This document shows positions 8,691 to 23,600 of a DNA stretch of 64,000 nucleotides, one piece after another. Under the pieces are notes generated by a model that was not told the DNA's origin, ran no database searches, and was given only the letters and a program-made list of their open reading frames with translations. This DNA is from DASPLX01 sp035627375. GTDB lineage: Bacteria > Pseudomonadota > Gammaproteobacteria > Burkholderiales > Burkholderiaceae_D. Position 1 is the stretch's first letter. Every line of letters starts with the position of its first letter. The translations under genes were made by a program, and so were the position numbers. The stretch lies in assembly GCA_035627375.1 (NCBI GenBank), contig DASPLX010000006.1, forward strand, positions 32,924-96,923, in the 5' to 3' direction.

Positions 8691-11600
8691 CCGTTGCCGA
8701 CGCCCTGCCCCGCGGAATGCGCCGTCCACGCCGCGAGTCCTTTGTCGGAACGCGTGACGGCATAGGCCATGGTCGCCGCCATTGCCGTGCTGCCCAATTG
8801 CACGGCCGTCTGCGCGACAAAGTTGTTGCCGGTCGGGATCCAACCTGCACCTGTACCGAACGTGGTCGACAAAGTATTGGCCCAGTCGGTTGACTCTCCC
8901 GACGAGAATGCCAGCGATGCCCACGAGACGCCGACCCGACCGACGTCCGCAGCAATGGTGTTGTTGTTGAGTCCGACAAGTCCCGGTATGGCCGCCCCGA
9001 AAATTCCGGACCAGTTGAAATCCCGCTTGTCTTTGCCCTTGGCAAAATGCCGGCTGAGCAGTTGCGTGCTTACCTGCCCCGCCACGCTCAATCCGGTCTG
9101 GGCCAGCTTCGCCATGTCGGCTGCAGTTCCCATCAGCTGGGCGGCCTTGGCGTAAGCGCCCAGCCCGGACGCGGCGCCACCGAAAGCGCCGCCAATCCCG
9201 GCGACGGCGACTTGCCCCATGTCGAAACCCTTCTGCCAACCGGCTACCATGTTGGTGGTTTGCCGTATCGTCTCGCCTACCACCGCGATACCCGCTCCGG
9301 CGGCGGCCGTCAATGCCGCCGTCGCCACCGCGCTCACGCCCGCGGCAGCGATACCGGTCGCGGCGCCCCAGGTCGCCACCGAGACCGCGACAGCCACGAC
9401 GACGGCCACGATGATGGTGCCGACGGCAGCGCATTTGTCGACTTCCGGCGGTGCCGGCACGGCGCTCGGGAGGAGGCTGCCGGTGATGTGCGACTCGTTG
9501 TAGAGCGGTTCGCGGTGGCCGATGCCGTTCTGCGTCGTGTTCGGGATACGCAGCGACATGTTCGGCGTCAGCGTTTCGTTGCCGGTCAGTCCGTTGGCAT
9601 CCGCGATGACGTACCAGAGCGATCCGGTACCGAACAGCTTTTGCGCAATGAGTTGCAAGGTATCGCCGGCCTGTACCACATAGGTGAAGCTGGAATCGGG
9701 ACTGTTCGCCTGCAGGCTCGGGTAATAGCTAAACCGCCCGCCCATGCTGGCGATCTGCGGCGCCGAGTCGTAATCCCCCCGGTCGAAGTTGCAGACGGTG
9801 CCGCCTTCATGATTCGTGCCGATCTCGCCCCTTGGCGTGCCGTTCGCATACAGATAATCCATCGCCGTGATGCGCTGATGGGAACCGCCGGTCTGCTTGC
9901 CGTCGTCATCCTTGACGAACAGGATGCGGCCTTCATTGTCGGTCACATAGGAAGCTACGGCGTTGGCCACCATGCCTTCCTCCTGTTCGCGGACGACCTC
10001 CTTCCGCTGGCCAAAGGCATCGTAATAATTCCAGGTGTGCCTGACGATGTTCTCGACGTCCTCATCGTCCAGATCGTCGCGTGTCGCCTCGATCGTTTCG
10101 ATCTGACCGTCACTACGATAATCATGCTGATAGGTCATCCGATACGCGGTCAGATCGGTAGTGTCGCCGTCGGCCGTCACGGTTCCGTCGCTATCGTTCG
10201 TTATCAGGTCGACACGTCCGGCATAGTCGTAATCGATCGTCTGGGTTTGCCAAGTGTTCCGTACGGTGGAACCGTCGATTCCTTCATCCTTGACCGTAGA
10301 GCTATATTGATAGTAAAGCTGATTCGACTCGTTGTACTTGCTGTCGACGATCGTCATCGAATCCATTACCGCTCCCGGCTTGGAAAAACGAGTCTTCTCG
10401 CTGGAATGCGTGACGTTTCCACGGACGTCATACTGCCATTTCTGCTCGACGTCCTCGGGCCCGTTGGGATTAGGCGAGCTTCCTCGCGCAATAGCGCGGC
10501 GATTGTTCGCGTCGATACCGGTGCTGCCGTCTTGGTACTTGAATTCGCGCTTTACGTTGTCGCTTGGGATGTTGCTTACGCCATCGAAACTCGCCACGAC
10601 ATTGTTGGCGGCATCGTATTCATAGGTCCGCAGAACGGTTTCCTCGTTGGAGCCGGAGAGCCTGTATTTCCTTTTCAGTCGCCCGCCGTTGTCGTACTCG
10701 TAATAATTGTTGATCTTGCGCCAAGTCGAGTCGGGATCCATCGGCAACGGCGCTCCGACGTCGTTCACCGGTCCCATCCATTTGGCAAAGCGCTTGTCGG
10801 GCCCGCCGAGTATGGAATTTTCCGGAATCCAGTCGTCTTCCGCCCACGTGTCCGTAAATACCCTGGTCAGATAGCCGTCGGCATCGTATTCAAAGTTCTC
10901 ATGCGCGCAAGTCTGCCAATCGTGCCAGCGTTTCAACTGCCCCTTGTCATCGTAAAAATACCGAATGTCCCGCATCAGTTTCGGCGTATTGCCGTTCATC
11001 GGATCGGGAGCGGTCGTCTTTTCGCTATGACGCAGGCCGTCGAGCGTGTAGGTGTATTCCGTGCTGACGCCGGTCTCGCTGTTTTCGATTCGCGTCAGGC
11101 GACCAAGCCGGTCATAGTGCTTGGCAATGCTCTGGGAACCGGTCGTCTTCCGCTCCGACTGTACGTGACCATAGTTATCGTAATCGTACTCAATGTCCTT
11201 CTGGAAATCCCAGGCAAGCCGTCCGAACGCGCCGTAGCGCCGGTCGATCGTGACGCGATTCTCGGCATCCGTTTCCTTGACCAGATTTCCGTAGACGTCG
11301 TATTCGCGTTCGGTTTCCGCCCACTGCAAGGAATGCAGCGACCGCTCGCCGTCCGGATCTACCCGGCGCCTCGTCTTGGTGATGCGTCCTAGCCCGTCAT
11401 AGATTTCCTGAATCCGCTGCACGTTCTGGAGCTTCCTCTCCCAGCCATACGGAGCCGCTGCTTCGTTTCGCTGGTTGCTTCCATTGGCGATCATTTCGAT
11501 ACGGTTGTTGCGGCCGTCGTAACGGTAAGTCGTCGTGTACAGGTCGATCAGGGTTTGCTTGTCCGACTCGTTGAGGTCTGCCGCGGCTTGAACGCGGCGT

Positions 11601-14600
11601 TCGCCGGAAATGGTGCCGGGTACAAACTCCGTATAGCCGAGACGCTCGCGCTCGTCCTTGTACATCTGGCGGTCGTCATACGCCAGATGAAAGCCTTGTG
11701 CCTGACGCACCTTCAACAGGCGGTCGCGCTGGTCGTATTCGTATCGGATTGTGTAATCGCCTCGCTCCAGTTCGCTGCTGCCGGTCGTCGCCAAACCGCG
11801 GCCGTCGGTCTTGCTGACCATCCGGTCGAGCCGGTCGTAGCCGTACGCGATGCGCGTGCCGTTGCCGTCGCGCTCTTCCTCTAGCCGGCCTTTGTTGTCG
11901 TAGAACTTCAGCGAGACGCGGTTGGCAGCGGATACAATCGCCGTGACGCGGCCGAACTGATCCATGTAGGTATGGACTTGGCCGTTCATGCCGTTCACGC
12001 CGTGGTTCGGATTGGTCTCGCGCACCAGGCCGACGGCATTGTATTCGTATCGCCAGGTCCTACTATCGGTCTGGCGGCCCCTGCCCGACTCGTAGCGGCG
12101 ACCGTACAGGTTCCAGGCACCGGTGTTGGAAACTCCCTGAGTCCAAAGCACGTTGACGTTGCCGTCGCCGTCGATGGCCACGCTGATCGGCGAATTGGCA
12201 GCGTTGTTATCGACAGAATAATTGATGCTCTCCAGCGATAGCGATCCCTCCGTCACACCGCTCCAGGCCCCGTTGGCGAAGCGGCTGGCGTAGAAACTGC
12301 GGGCGCCGCCGCTGTTGGAGTCGTCGTTCGCAAACACGACGATGGCTTCGCCGCTGTTGCTGATGCTGCCGCGCGGAATGAAGGTCATGCCAGTGCGGTT
12401 TTCCACCACCTCCGGCCCGGTGCCGACCCATTGTCCATCGACATAACGGCGCGCCACCACGTCGGTATAACCATTGCTATTGCCTCCCGGCGTCGATCTC
12501 GTCCATAACGCCAGGGCCGATCTGCCGTCGGGGCTGAGGCTCAAGTCGATATGGTAGCCCTGGGAAGTCGTCCCGAAATTGAGCAACTCGCCCCACGGGT
12601 TGGTCGCGCCCTTGGTATAGCGCCTGGCGTAGACGGTGGCGTTGTAATACGAGTTGCTACCCTGGGTAAAGAGAACCCAGCCATTGCCGTCTTTATCCAG
12701 CACCATCTTGGCGTCGCCGATGGCGTCGTTACTGCTCTCGATCTGATTGCCGACCGGCGCCGTCCACTGGCCGGTGGCGGCGCTATAACGTGCATAGCGC
12801 AAGCTCAAGGCGCTCTCGCCGACGTTGGCTTGCAACCACATCAGCACGATGTCGCCGGACTCGTCGATGTACACGCTCGGCTTGAAGCTGTTCCCGATGC
12901 CGCCGGTGTTGGTGCCGCCGAGATCGTCGATCGATTGGCCCGCCGGGGATTGCTGCCAACTCGAACCGTCGAAGATGTAAGCATAAATGTTATTGTTTTC
13001 GACAAAGGTCACAACGGCACGTCCGTTGTCGGCAATGGCGCACCGCTGTTGGCCGCCTCCATAGAAAGTGGTCGAAAGTTTGACGGGATTGCTGGACCGA
13101 GCAGGCGACCATACGCCATTGATCCGAGTACGAACATAGTTGCCGTTGCTCTGATGCCACGTGACCACCACGTTGCCGTTGGCGCTCATACTCATATGCG
13201 GATATTGCGGGAAGTATCCAAGGCTGCCGTCCAATTTATGGGTACCGTCCAAACCCTCGACGGCAGGATCGCTCCAGGTATTCGTGTTCTTGTCGTATTC
13301 GGTCCAGTACAGATCGTTCCCGCTGACAAAGATGGCGAAACCGTTGCCGTTCCGGTCGAAGGCCGTCTGCACCTGCGATACGCTGCCGCTCAGGCTTTCG
13401 CGCAGAACAGCCTCGGCGTCCCAACCTTGCGGACGCGGAGCCGGCACCGAGTTCGGGCCAAGCCGCGAAGTGGTTTTGCTGGTGACGCGATTTAACACGT
13501 CGTAGGTGTAGTTCGTCATCGGCCGGACATAGCTGTTGTCCGGCGCACGCACGAACTCATCCCACTGCTTCACCAGCCGGCCGCCCGCGTCGCGCTCGAA
13601 CAACGTCATCAACGGACCGGTCGGGTCTTCTTCGTCGTTCGGCACATAGGCGCCGCTCTCCACCTTCCCATACAGCACGGTCGCGACAGTATCGCCGTTG
13701 GCATTCACCCGGAATTCGCGCCACAAACCATCCTGGTCGTTGCTCTTGGTTTTGGCGTTGAGGGCGTCGTACGTGCTTTCGGCCATGTGCGACATGCCCA
13801 GTCCCTCGTCGAAATCGGTATTCATGCCGGCATGGCTGTGCTGAGTCGTACGCAAGGAAACGTCGAGCGGAGCGTGCCTGTATTCCCTGTAGCTGTCTTG
13901 GACCAACACGATTGCGCCATTCTGGCTTTGCAACCGGCCCCTTTCCTCGGCATGGAGCGTCAGGGAACGCCCTGTCCATGCCTGGCTGCTCCAGGACACG
14001 GTGTCCACTCGCCTCCGTTCCACGATAACCTTGTTGCCTTGCTTGTCCAGATAGTAGAGCTCGAGATTGTATTGGCCGCTTCGTGGCAGCGCCCTTACCG
14101 TGACCGCATAGCCGTTGCCGCCGGTCGCGGCGACCTGTACGAAGGTAGTGCTCTCTCCGCCAACGGCGCTCCAGCCCAAATACAATCCTTCGGAACCCAC
14201 GTTCTGAACTTCGGCAGCCGATAGTGTTGCCTGCAGGTTCAGATCCAAGGCGCTCGCAGTAACGTTGCCGGCCGTTACGCTCGCAGTATGCGTAGCGCTG
14301 AACTCGTCGCCGAAGAGGGTAACGTAGTCGGCACTCGCGCCCGCCGCCAACGGCGGCAAATCCGCCAGCATGCGCTCGGGCGGCGCTCCGGCCAAGTCCT
14401 CGTCATCCCTGTCCGGACTGATCGTCACAGCGGCACCGTTGACCAACATGCGCATGCTGCTGCCCAGTCCCTCCGCAGGGGCGGGCACGCTCGCTGAGTT
14501 GTGGACAGTCGTGGGCGCGCCGTCTTGAACAAAGTAGTTGAAACGATCGAGTACCGCAATCGGCTTGCCGCTGCCATCCAAGCCCTCCAGCATGACTTCA

Positions 14601-17600
14601 TAATTGCCCATGATGAGCGGCGTGTCGCCGCCGAGCGTCAAGCGATAAGTCGTCACTCCGCCGGCGCTCACTACTGCCGTTACATCGGCTGTGCGGTAGT
14701 TTTCCGAGCCCGAAGCCGATCGATAGAGTGCTCGAATGGTGGGGAAACGCGCATGCAACGCGCTTGGCATCGCCGAGGTCAGGGCAATTCGATAGGTATC
14801 GCCAGGCTGGTATTCGGTGCTGGCAGTGGTCCGGATGCCGGCTCTATCGAGCGCGGTCGCAAACAGGTTCTCCTCGCCGCGGTAGATGGCGCCGTTGACA
14901 ACGCCTTTCCAGTTGACCGCATACGCGAGCGTGGCGGGATCAACGCCGGCCGGCGCCTCGATCAGCGCGGTCCAGACGTCACTATTCGGCTGCTGCACAA
15001 AATTGACAGTCGAGTAGAGCTGGCCCGGCGCGCCAAAGTCCAGGGTCGCGCTCTCCACATTGGCGTCGAACCGGACTTGCACAGAGAGACTGGTCGATGT
15101 CGGCCGCGTAATGGATAACTGCTCGTAATGCGGAGCGGGCCTAATGATTTTTTCTTCCGACCACGTCAAGTTGCCGCTGTCGTCTTCAGTAACCACACGG
15201 AAGCAGATCGGCTGCGAATAGCCGATTGCGCCGAGTTTGATGGCGGCCTGGCTCGTCGGCGCCAGCGGATCATGCGTGACCACCGCCGTCTTGCCGGTAT
15301 ATCCGAGGCCGGAATCCGGATTTAACAACCATGGCGCATTAATGTCCCGAATCGATTCGCGGCCGTAGACCACCCAACTGCGCATCGTGCCCTGCCGCAC
15401 GGTCCAGTTGAGCGTCACCTCGTCGCCGACACTCGTTGCGCCGATGTTGTTCGCCACCTTGGCAGCCATGCCCGTGGCCCGCGACATGCCGGGCTCGGTC
15501 GTGAAACCGCTATAACTGCGAACCAGGTTGCCGAACACGTCGTATTCGAAAACCGTGTCGGCTCTCTTTTCCGGATCGATCGACTCGATGAGACGTCCCG
15601 CGGCATCGTAGGCCATGCGCGTGACATAACCGTCTCCATCGACGTGCCTGGTTCGATTTCCCGCAGCGTCGTATGAGAAGGCTTGCACGATATCGTCGTC
15701 GTTGTCGTCGAGACTGTACTGCTCTTCGTGCATCCAATCCGTTTGCGTTGCAAGACGGTTCAAGCTGTCGTAGGTGTACGCGATGGCCTGGTTCTGCTCG
15801 TGATATTGCGCCGGCAGACTGTCCACCAGTTGTTCGCGCGTCGCTCCGACGGCAAGAGCGGATTCCGGCACTGCCCGGTAGTAACGCCTGCGCATCGTCA
15901 CGTTGCCGTTGCCGTCATGGTCGAAGGTGGTCAAGATGCCGTCGTTGCCGGCATTGGTGACGCCCTCGACGGTGGAGGAGAGCCGGTTCGCCCGATCATA
16001 GAAGTAGTAATCGGTCAAGGCTTCGGGAGTACCGGCGCCGACGGTCTTGGAAAACAGATTGCCGTCGAGACCATAGGCGTAGGTCGTCTTCGGTCGATGA
16101 GCGCTATGCGGGCTTTCCAGGATCGAACCGAACTTGTGCGGATCGGTCACGATGATTTCCGGGGCCAGCTCCTGCGTCAGCCGGCCCAGGGCATCGTATT
16201 CGTAGTCGGTCACATACAATTCGTCGCGGTCGTGCGTTGCGGCTGCAGGCGCCGGAACCGCCGGCCGCGCGAGCTGGGCGACCGGCTGACCGGTCGCCTC
16301 CTGTTGCGTCCAGGCCGCATCCGCCTGCTGCTTCAAGCCGTTCAGCGTCGCCTGATCCAACTGTTTGGTATAGATCTTTTTCCGCACGAGCTTGCCTTGC
16401 CGGTCATAGTCGAACTCGGCCATATAGCCCAGCACGTCGACACTGGCGGCCACGCGCCCCTTGCTGTCGTAGAAGAAATAGCTCCAGTTCTCGTTGCGGT
16501 CGCGGCTGGCGATCTGGTTGCCATAATGATCGTAAAGATGAAGCTCGGCCGGCCGCTTGCTGTTGCCAGGTTGCAGCTCGCCGTCAACCACGCCATGGAC
16601 GACGACCTCAGGCAGCGTGGTCTGGGTCAGTCGGCCCGCCTTGTCATAGGCATAGCTCGTCACGCGACGTTCGCCGACCGGCGGCGTCGGCCTTTCTCCC
16701 AGGACGCGCGCCTTGCCCGTCATGCGTACCGCATATTCGGTCTTTTCGAGCTGCTGGCCGGCCATGTTGTAGCGATATTCGACGAAGGCGTCGTCGCCGT
16801 TACGCTGTGCGATCTGCAATCCCCTGCCGTCAAACCAGTTGCTGGTCTTGTAGCCGTTGGCATCGGTGATTTGCACAACGCGGCCAAGCGCATCATATTC
16901 CCGCACGATTTCCGGCCGAAGCGACTGTGCTCCACCTGCGATGGTGAAGATCGTCACCTCCGGCTGGATTTCATGGGTCAGACGATTGCATTTGTCGTAC
17001 TTGTATTCGGTCGTGTAGCCGCGGCGATCGGTTACGCTCTTGCGATTGCCGACCAGGTCATATTCATAGTGAAGATGGTCGTTCCACGCCGGATTCCATT
17101 CCTCGCCCGTGGCCAAGTGAAGCAGGCCCAGATCCGTCGCTTCATCCGTCAACCGGTTGAGTTTGTCGTAATGGAAGAACCTGGCCGTGCCGGTAGCGCC
17201 GATCGGCAATGCGCTGCCGGCAATCTCGCCCTGCATCGCGGTTTCGCTGACGCGATTGCCGACCAGGTCATAGCCGTAGCGATGATCGGACAGCAGCGTC
17301 TTCGTGGTCACAGGTCCGCTGATCCACTGGAGCCGCTTTTCCTCATAAACGCGCCGTGCCGTATTGCGGTTGTTAAGGTCGTAATCGTATTCCGTGATCC
17401 GGCGTTGCCTCAGATCGAGCGCTTCCGGCACCTCGCGCACCATCGTGATCTCGCGAGTCTTGTTGCCGGCGCCGTCGTAGTCGTATGTCGTTTCGGTACC
17501 GTCGACGTCGATCAACTTGCTCAATCGCCCATTGCCATCGTATTCGTAGTGCAGCACGCGCGGCTCTACCGCATTGCCGAACAGCGTATCGGTGATCTTC

Positions 17601-20600
17601 AGTCCGGCGCCGTTGTAGGCAAATTGGTGCACCGTGCCGTCGGCCAGCCTGTGCTCGCGCAATTGGCCGCTACCGTCATAGATGAATTCGACGATGCGGT
17701 CACTGTCGGCATCGACCAGCGCCGGCGGAACCGTGTCGCTGACCGCGCCCACATAGCGTGTCATGTGCGTACGTTCCTTGATCACCCTTCCGCCCGAATC
17801 GTATTCGAACGTCTTGCCGCCGTGCTCGGGATCGAGCACCGTTGTCAGCTGGTTCAGCGCGTTGTAGTAGTAGTGCGCCACGTATCCCAGGGCATCGGTG
17901 ACCTTGATCCGGTTGCCGACAGCGTCGTAGCGGTAGGCAGTGCGATTATCGAGCGCATCGATGTCGGCCGTCTTGCGGTTGAGCAGGTCGTATTCCGCCT
18001 TGACCGTGCGCTGGTCCGCCGTACCTTTGGCATAGATCGTCGTCTTGAGATTGCCTACCGCATCGTAGACATACTCGGTACGCACCAGGTGGGCGTCCAC
18101 CGACGCCGTCATGCGTCCCTGGTTGTCGTACTCGTAGTTGGTGACGCTCCAGACGGCTTCCCTGGTGCTCAGTTCGGCATTCAGCGGATGCCCGGCCAGG
18201 CTGGCCGGCAAGTCGGCCAGCACCATGCCGGCAACGAGATCGACGTCGGCACCGACGCGCGCATGCAGGGCAGCTCCGACCGCCGGGGAATTGGAACCAT
18301 ACAAGATGCCTGCAATCAGATTCCAGCCGGCCGCGTCGTTGCTGACGTCGTTCGGCACGATGAAGCTGCGCGCGGCACGTTGCAGGATCTTTTCGGTGAT
18401 CTTGTTGCCGGCTGCGTCGTACAGGTACACGGTCTGCGGCTGGATCGCCCCGCCCATCGGCGTGTAAATCTCGGTGAGCCGGTTGGCCTTGTCGTACTTG
18501 TAACCGGTCGTGCGTTTCTCGGTGATACCGCCGCGGCCATCGCCGAGCTCGTTGTCGGCCACCGTAACGCTGGTGCGATTGTTGGCCACGTCGTAACCGT
18601 AGCGCGTCACGTTGCCGGCGCCATCCGTCATGGTCTCGACCCGGCCGCCCTTGTCGTAGGTGTAACTGATGGTCAACGGGAAGGCGCGATCCTTCTTCGC
18701 TTGCACGAATCCGGCATCGCCCTGGTTCAATAAATATTGGCCGCGCGTGACCGAGGTTTGTTCGCCATGGTCGTTGTGGCCATAGGTCGTGGTAAAGCCT
18801 TCGTCATCGGTCATGCTGACCCGGCGATCCATCTTGTCGTAGGTGAAGATCACCGCGCGCGCATCGGCGCCATCGGCATGCGAAGTCGTCGTCTTGACGA
18901 TGTTGCCGCGCAAGTCGTATTCATGGGCGATCTTGATCCCGCCGTGTTCGCCGCCATGACGGATCACCGTTTCCAGGCGGCCGAGCAGATCGTAGGTGCG
19001 CGACTCTTCGTTGCCGTTGGCATCGACGGTCAGGCTGATATTGCGCGAGCCGCCGTCATACCGGTATTCGGTCACGCCGCCCAGGGCGTTGAAGACGTTC
19101 GTCAAGCGGCCGTCGGGATCGTAGTCGTACGAGGTCAGCCGTTCCTCGCCGACCATGCCGTAGGCTTGCCGTTCAGTGCGCTTGTTGCCCTGCCCGTCGT
19201 AGGTATAGCGCGTCTCGATGCCGTTGGCATCCTGTACGGCCACGAGCCTGCCGTTGCGGTCATGACGGTAAGTGATGGTGCACGCCGCCTTCATGATCAT
19301 CCGATGGGCATCGGTCAGGTGCTCGACGGCAGCCGGTGCCCCAAGGCGCTGGCGCAACTCGCCGTAGTAGCTATTGTCATTGGAGATCAATTGCTGGTAA
19401 TTGGCGTTCGTCGTGCTGGACGTCTCGCCAGCCGCATTGTAGGCATAGCCGGTCACGTTGCCGGCGGCATCTTCGGTCGAAATGCGTCGGTTGTTGCGGT
19501 CATAGGTATGGATTTCGGTACGGGTATCGCCGCCAGTGCCGATGGTGCGCGTACGCAGGTTGCCGTTCTCGTCATACGTCATCAGCGTACTTGCAAGCAA
19601 CGGATTCGTCTCCAGAACCAGCCGGTTGTTCTCGTCATACAAGAACCAGGTGATCCGCTCGTTGGCCGCCCCCGTCTGGTAAGCGTCGTAGCGCGTCACA
19701 ACGTTGCCGACCGCATCATGCGCGTAATGGGTGGTCACGCTCTGGCTTGACGTCACCGGACGGATCACATCGGTCAGCCGATTGGCCGCGTCGTACTTGT
19801 ATTCGATGGTGCGCGTATCCATCGCCGATCCCACTGCGTCGGTTACAACGCGGCGGTTGCCGTGCGCATCATAGGTAATCGATTGCGTGACGTACTGTGT
19901 CCCTTGGTCCGTGTGCCTGACCCGACGCGTTTCGTTGTAGGCGCGGTTGTTCTTGTCGTACTGCCAGGTGGTTCCACGGTCTTCCAGGCTTTCCGCCGGG
20001 ACCGGCATGGCCCCGGCCGCCGGCAGGCTCGTCAGCGGCGTGTCGTAGGTCAGCAAGTGGGTCCGGTTGCCGTAGGCGTCGAAGCGTTGCTCGGTCAAGA
20101 AGCCGGCCGGGCTGAGCGTGAAGCGCAACTGGCCTCTCTTATCGTAGTAGTAGCGCGTGGTGGCCCATTGGGTTGCAGCCAGGTCGAACGCCTGACGGCT
20201 TTCCGTGCGATTACCGGCGCTGTCGTAGCTGTACTCGGTACGATAGCCCTCGCCGTCGATGCGGCGGATCAGTTCGTCGCGGTCGTTGTACTCGTAGGTA
20301 ACCGTCCGGTCCAGGGACGGCGTCGAGGTCGGCGCCGGCAATACGGCCGGATTGGCCGGCACAGCCACCGGTTGGGAAAACAGCGTGTGACTCTTGATCT
20401 TGCCGGTGCTGGTATAGGTGTACTGCGTGACATACCCTTCGGCATCCACCTCGAGCGTCTTGCGGTTGTTGTCGTCGTAATAGGACACCCGCTGGTGGCC
20501 GCGCTTGTCGGTGACGACGATACGGTTGCCGTAGGCATCGTACGTGTAGGTCTCCGTATGGTTTTTCGGATCCTTGACCTGAACCAGGCGGTCGGCGGCG

Positions 20601-23600
20601 TCGTAGCTGTAGGTCGTGGTGCAGCGCGCGATCAGGTTGGCCTGCACGGCCGGATTGGCAGCGACTTCGGCGGCGCTCATGCCCGCGCCGCCGGCGGTCG
20701 TCGCGCCGAACTGCTTGCGCAGCTCAAGGTAGTAGGTCTCGTCGCTCGTGGTCAACGGCCCTGCCAGGGCGCTGATAACGCTGGTGCGATTGCCCTTGGC
20801 ATCGTAGCCGTAGGTGGTAATTTGGCCCAGGCCATTGGTCTCGGTATGCAAGCGGCCATTGGCGTCGTAGTCGTAGCTGACGACTTGCCTGCGGTTGCCT
20901 GTTACGTCAGTCGGACTTGGGCTGGGATAGGTATCGACCGCTGGCCTGTCGATCGCGGTTTCCCAGGCAGTGCGCTTCTTCAGCTTGCCTTTGCCGTCCC
21001 ATTCGAATTCGACTAGATAGCCTTCGCCATCCACCGTAGCTTTGACGCGGTTGCCCTTGTCATAATAGGTCGACACAATGTGATTCGTGTCGTTCGCCAC
21101 AGCCGTGGGCTTGACGCCCGGTACGGTAAGGGTAACGGCGGTATTCCAGGCGATGCGGCGCACTTCGTTGCCGTTGGCATCGAGTTCCCGCTCGACCAGA
21201 TAGCCTTCGGGGTCGACCGTCGCCACCAGGCGATGGGCGTCGTCATAGTAATATGACGTGACCCGGCTCGCATCGTTGGCGACCGGCGCGGGATGCGTTT
21301 CCGGTGCTGTGCGCGCGATCGCCGTGGCCCAGGCGATGCTACGCATCACTTTACCGGCCGCATTCAGTTCCTGCTGAATCAAATAGCCCATGCCGTCGAC
21401 GGTGGCGACCAGTCGGTTGGCGCCATCGTAATAGTACGAGGTCGTCTGCTTCTTGTTGTTGGCAACGTCGCTGGCATCGGCCGCGGGAATGGTTTCCGGC
21501 GCGGTGCGCGCGACCGGCGTGGCCCAGACGATGTTTTGCACCAGGTTCCCGTTGGCGTCGAGTTTGCGTTCGACCAGATTGCCGGCACCGTCGACCGACG
21601 CGACCAGCCGCTCGGCCTGGTCGTAATAGAAGGAAGTCGTGTGGCAGGTATCGCCGGCCACGGGAGTCGGCCTGGTATCCGCCCCCGGTCGCGCCGGCAG
21701 TGCCGTGGCCCAGGCGACGATCTGGTCCGGATTGCCATTGGCGTTGAGCTTGCGCTCGATCAGGTAGCCCATCGCGTCGACGGTGGCGATCAAGCGGCTG
21801 TCCTTGTCGTAGTAGTACGACGTGACTTCATCGTGTTGCGGATCGGCGATCACGGCCCGCCGCGCATCGATTTGGGCGCGCGTCGGCTCGGCCGGGAAAC
21901 CGTCGCCAGCCAGGCTGCTGGCAAAGCGCGTGCGCTTGATCAGGTTGCCGCGGCCGTCGTACTCGTTCCATGCCAAACCGTCGAGCGCATCGAGCGTATA
22001 GATCAGGCGGTCGCTTCCATCGTAGTAATAATGCGTCTTGTGACCGTTGGCATCCGTCGTGCTGATGACGTTGTTGTTGCCGTCGTAGGTGTGATACGTC
22101 GTCAGGTCCAACGCATCGGGATTGGCGATATTGTCGCCGGTGACGGGGTCGATGTAATTCACCGGATCGACATGAGTTTCGATCCGGCGGCCGAGACGGT
22201 CGTATACGTACTTTGTGGTGCGCGCCGCTGCCGTGCCGGCGCCGGTGGTGACGGTCAATACCCGGCCCTGGTCGTCGTAGCCGTATACCGTACGCAGATT
22301 CAAGCCGTCCGGATTGGGCGCGCTGGTGCCATCGTTGGCATTGACGATCGTCGCGGGGTCGACTGCGGTTTGCGTGACCCGGCCGTTCGCATCAAAGGTG
22401 GTGTGCGTGACGGTGCCGCCCGGATCGGTCACCGTGACGGTGCGGCCCTGGCCGTCGAAGCTGTAGCTGGTCACCAGGTTCAAGCCACCCGGGTTGGCTA
22501 CCGCTTCTCCGGTGACCGGATGGGTGTGGGAAGGCGGGTCGATCGCACGGCTCAATACCCGGTTGGCGGCGTCGTAGGACAAAACCGTCGCACGGCCATT
22601 GGCATCCAGGGTCGTGATCAAACGTCCGGCGCGGTCGTAGACGGCTTGGGTGGTCAGATTGAGCGTACCGTCGGCCTGGATCGTCTTGGTCAGGTTGCCG
22701 TTCTTGTCGTAGTGGTAGGTCGTGATGTTGTGCCGGCCGTCTTCCACCGCGATCTTTTGGCCGTGGCGGTTGTACGTGGTCTTGACGGTGATGTTTTCCG
22801 GCGTAGTGACGGTGAAGCTGCGCGCGCTGTCGTCGTAGGCATAAGAGGTCGTGGCCAATGCGGCATTGCGCGCATCCGTCACGGACAGGATGCGGCTGAA
22901 GGCATCGTAAGCCGTGGTGCGCGTGCCGCTCGGATCGGTGACGCTGACGGTGCGGCCGAGCTTGTCGTAGGCATAGCTGCGCGGGTTGTTGTTACCGTCC
23001 CATTCTTGCGTAATCCGGCCGAACGCATCATATTCGCGCTTAGTGGTGCGCTCGATGCCGACATAGGCGCCCTGGTCGACGTCTTCGACCAGCGTCTTGA
23101 GCAAACCGCGGCGGTCGTAGGTGCGGTGGCTTAACGTATCGACGCCTGCGGCTATCGGGTCGCGTTGCGTCTTGAGTTCGCCGAAGGCGGTATAGGCGTA
23201 CTCGGTTTGCTTGCCCATGGCGTCGATCGCCTGCTTGATGGCGCCGCGCAGGGTGTAATTGATCCGGGTATGACTGTCGGCATTCGGGCCGGTGCCGTCG
23301 GCCGCGATCGCATTGAGCCGGCTCGTCAGCGTGTCGGTGACACTTCCGCCGTTCAGACCATCGGTCGCAATGCGGCCGGTATAACGGATGCTCTCGCTGG
23401 CTTGGCCAAAGGCGTTGTAGCGGGTCTCGACAACTTCGCCGCGCGCATTGACGGTGTGGCTCAAGCGATCGCGCGCGTCATAGAAGAACAGTGTCTTGTT
23501 GCCGTTCTGGTCGATGGTCGAGATACGCCGGCCGCCCCGATCGTAGGCATGGGTCAGGCTGTACTGGGTCCAGATCGCTTCGCGCATGGCGGCCGCGTCG

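Noticed and set aside
15683..18733. 1,016-codon + strand frame, and similar ones across 9047-28222
   Set aside because: All are antisense to the RHS gene. The Val/Ile/Gly/Arg-rich repeats mirror the complement of YD-repeat codons and show no family match or RBS pattern.
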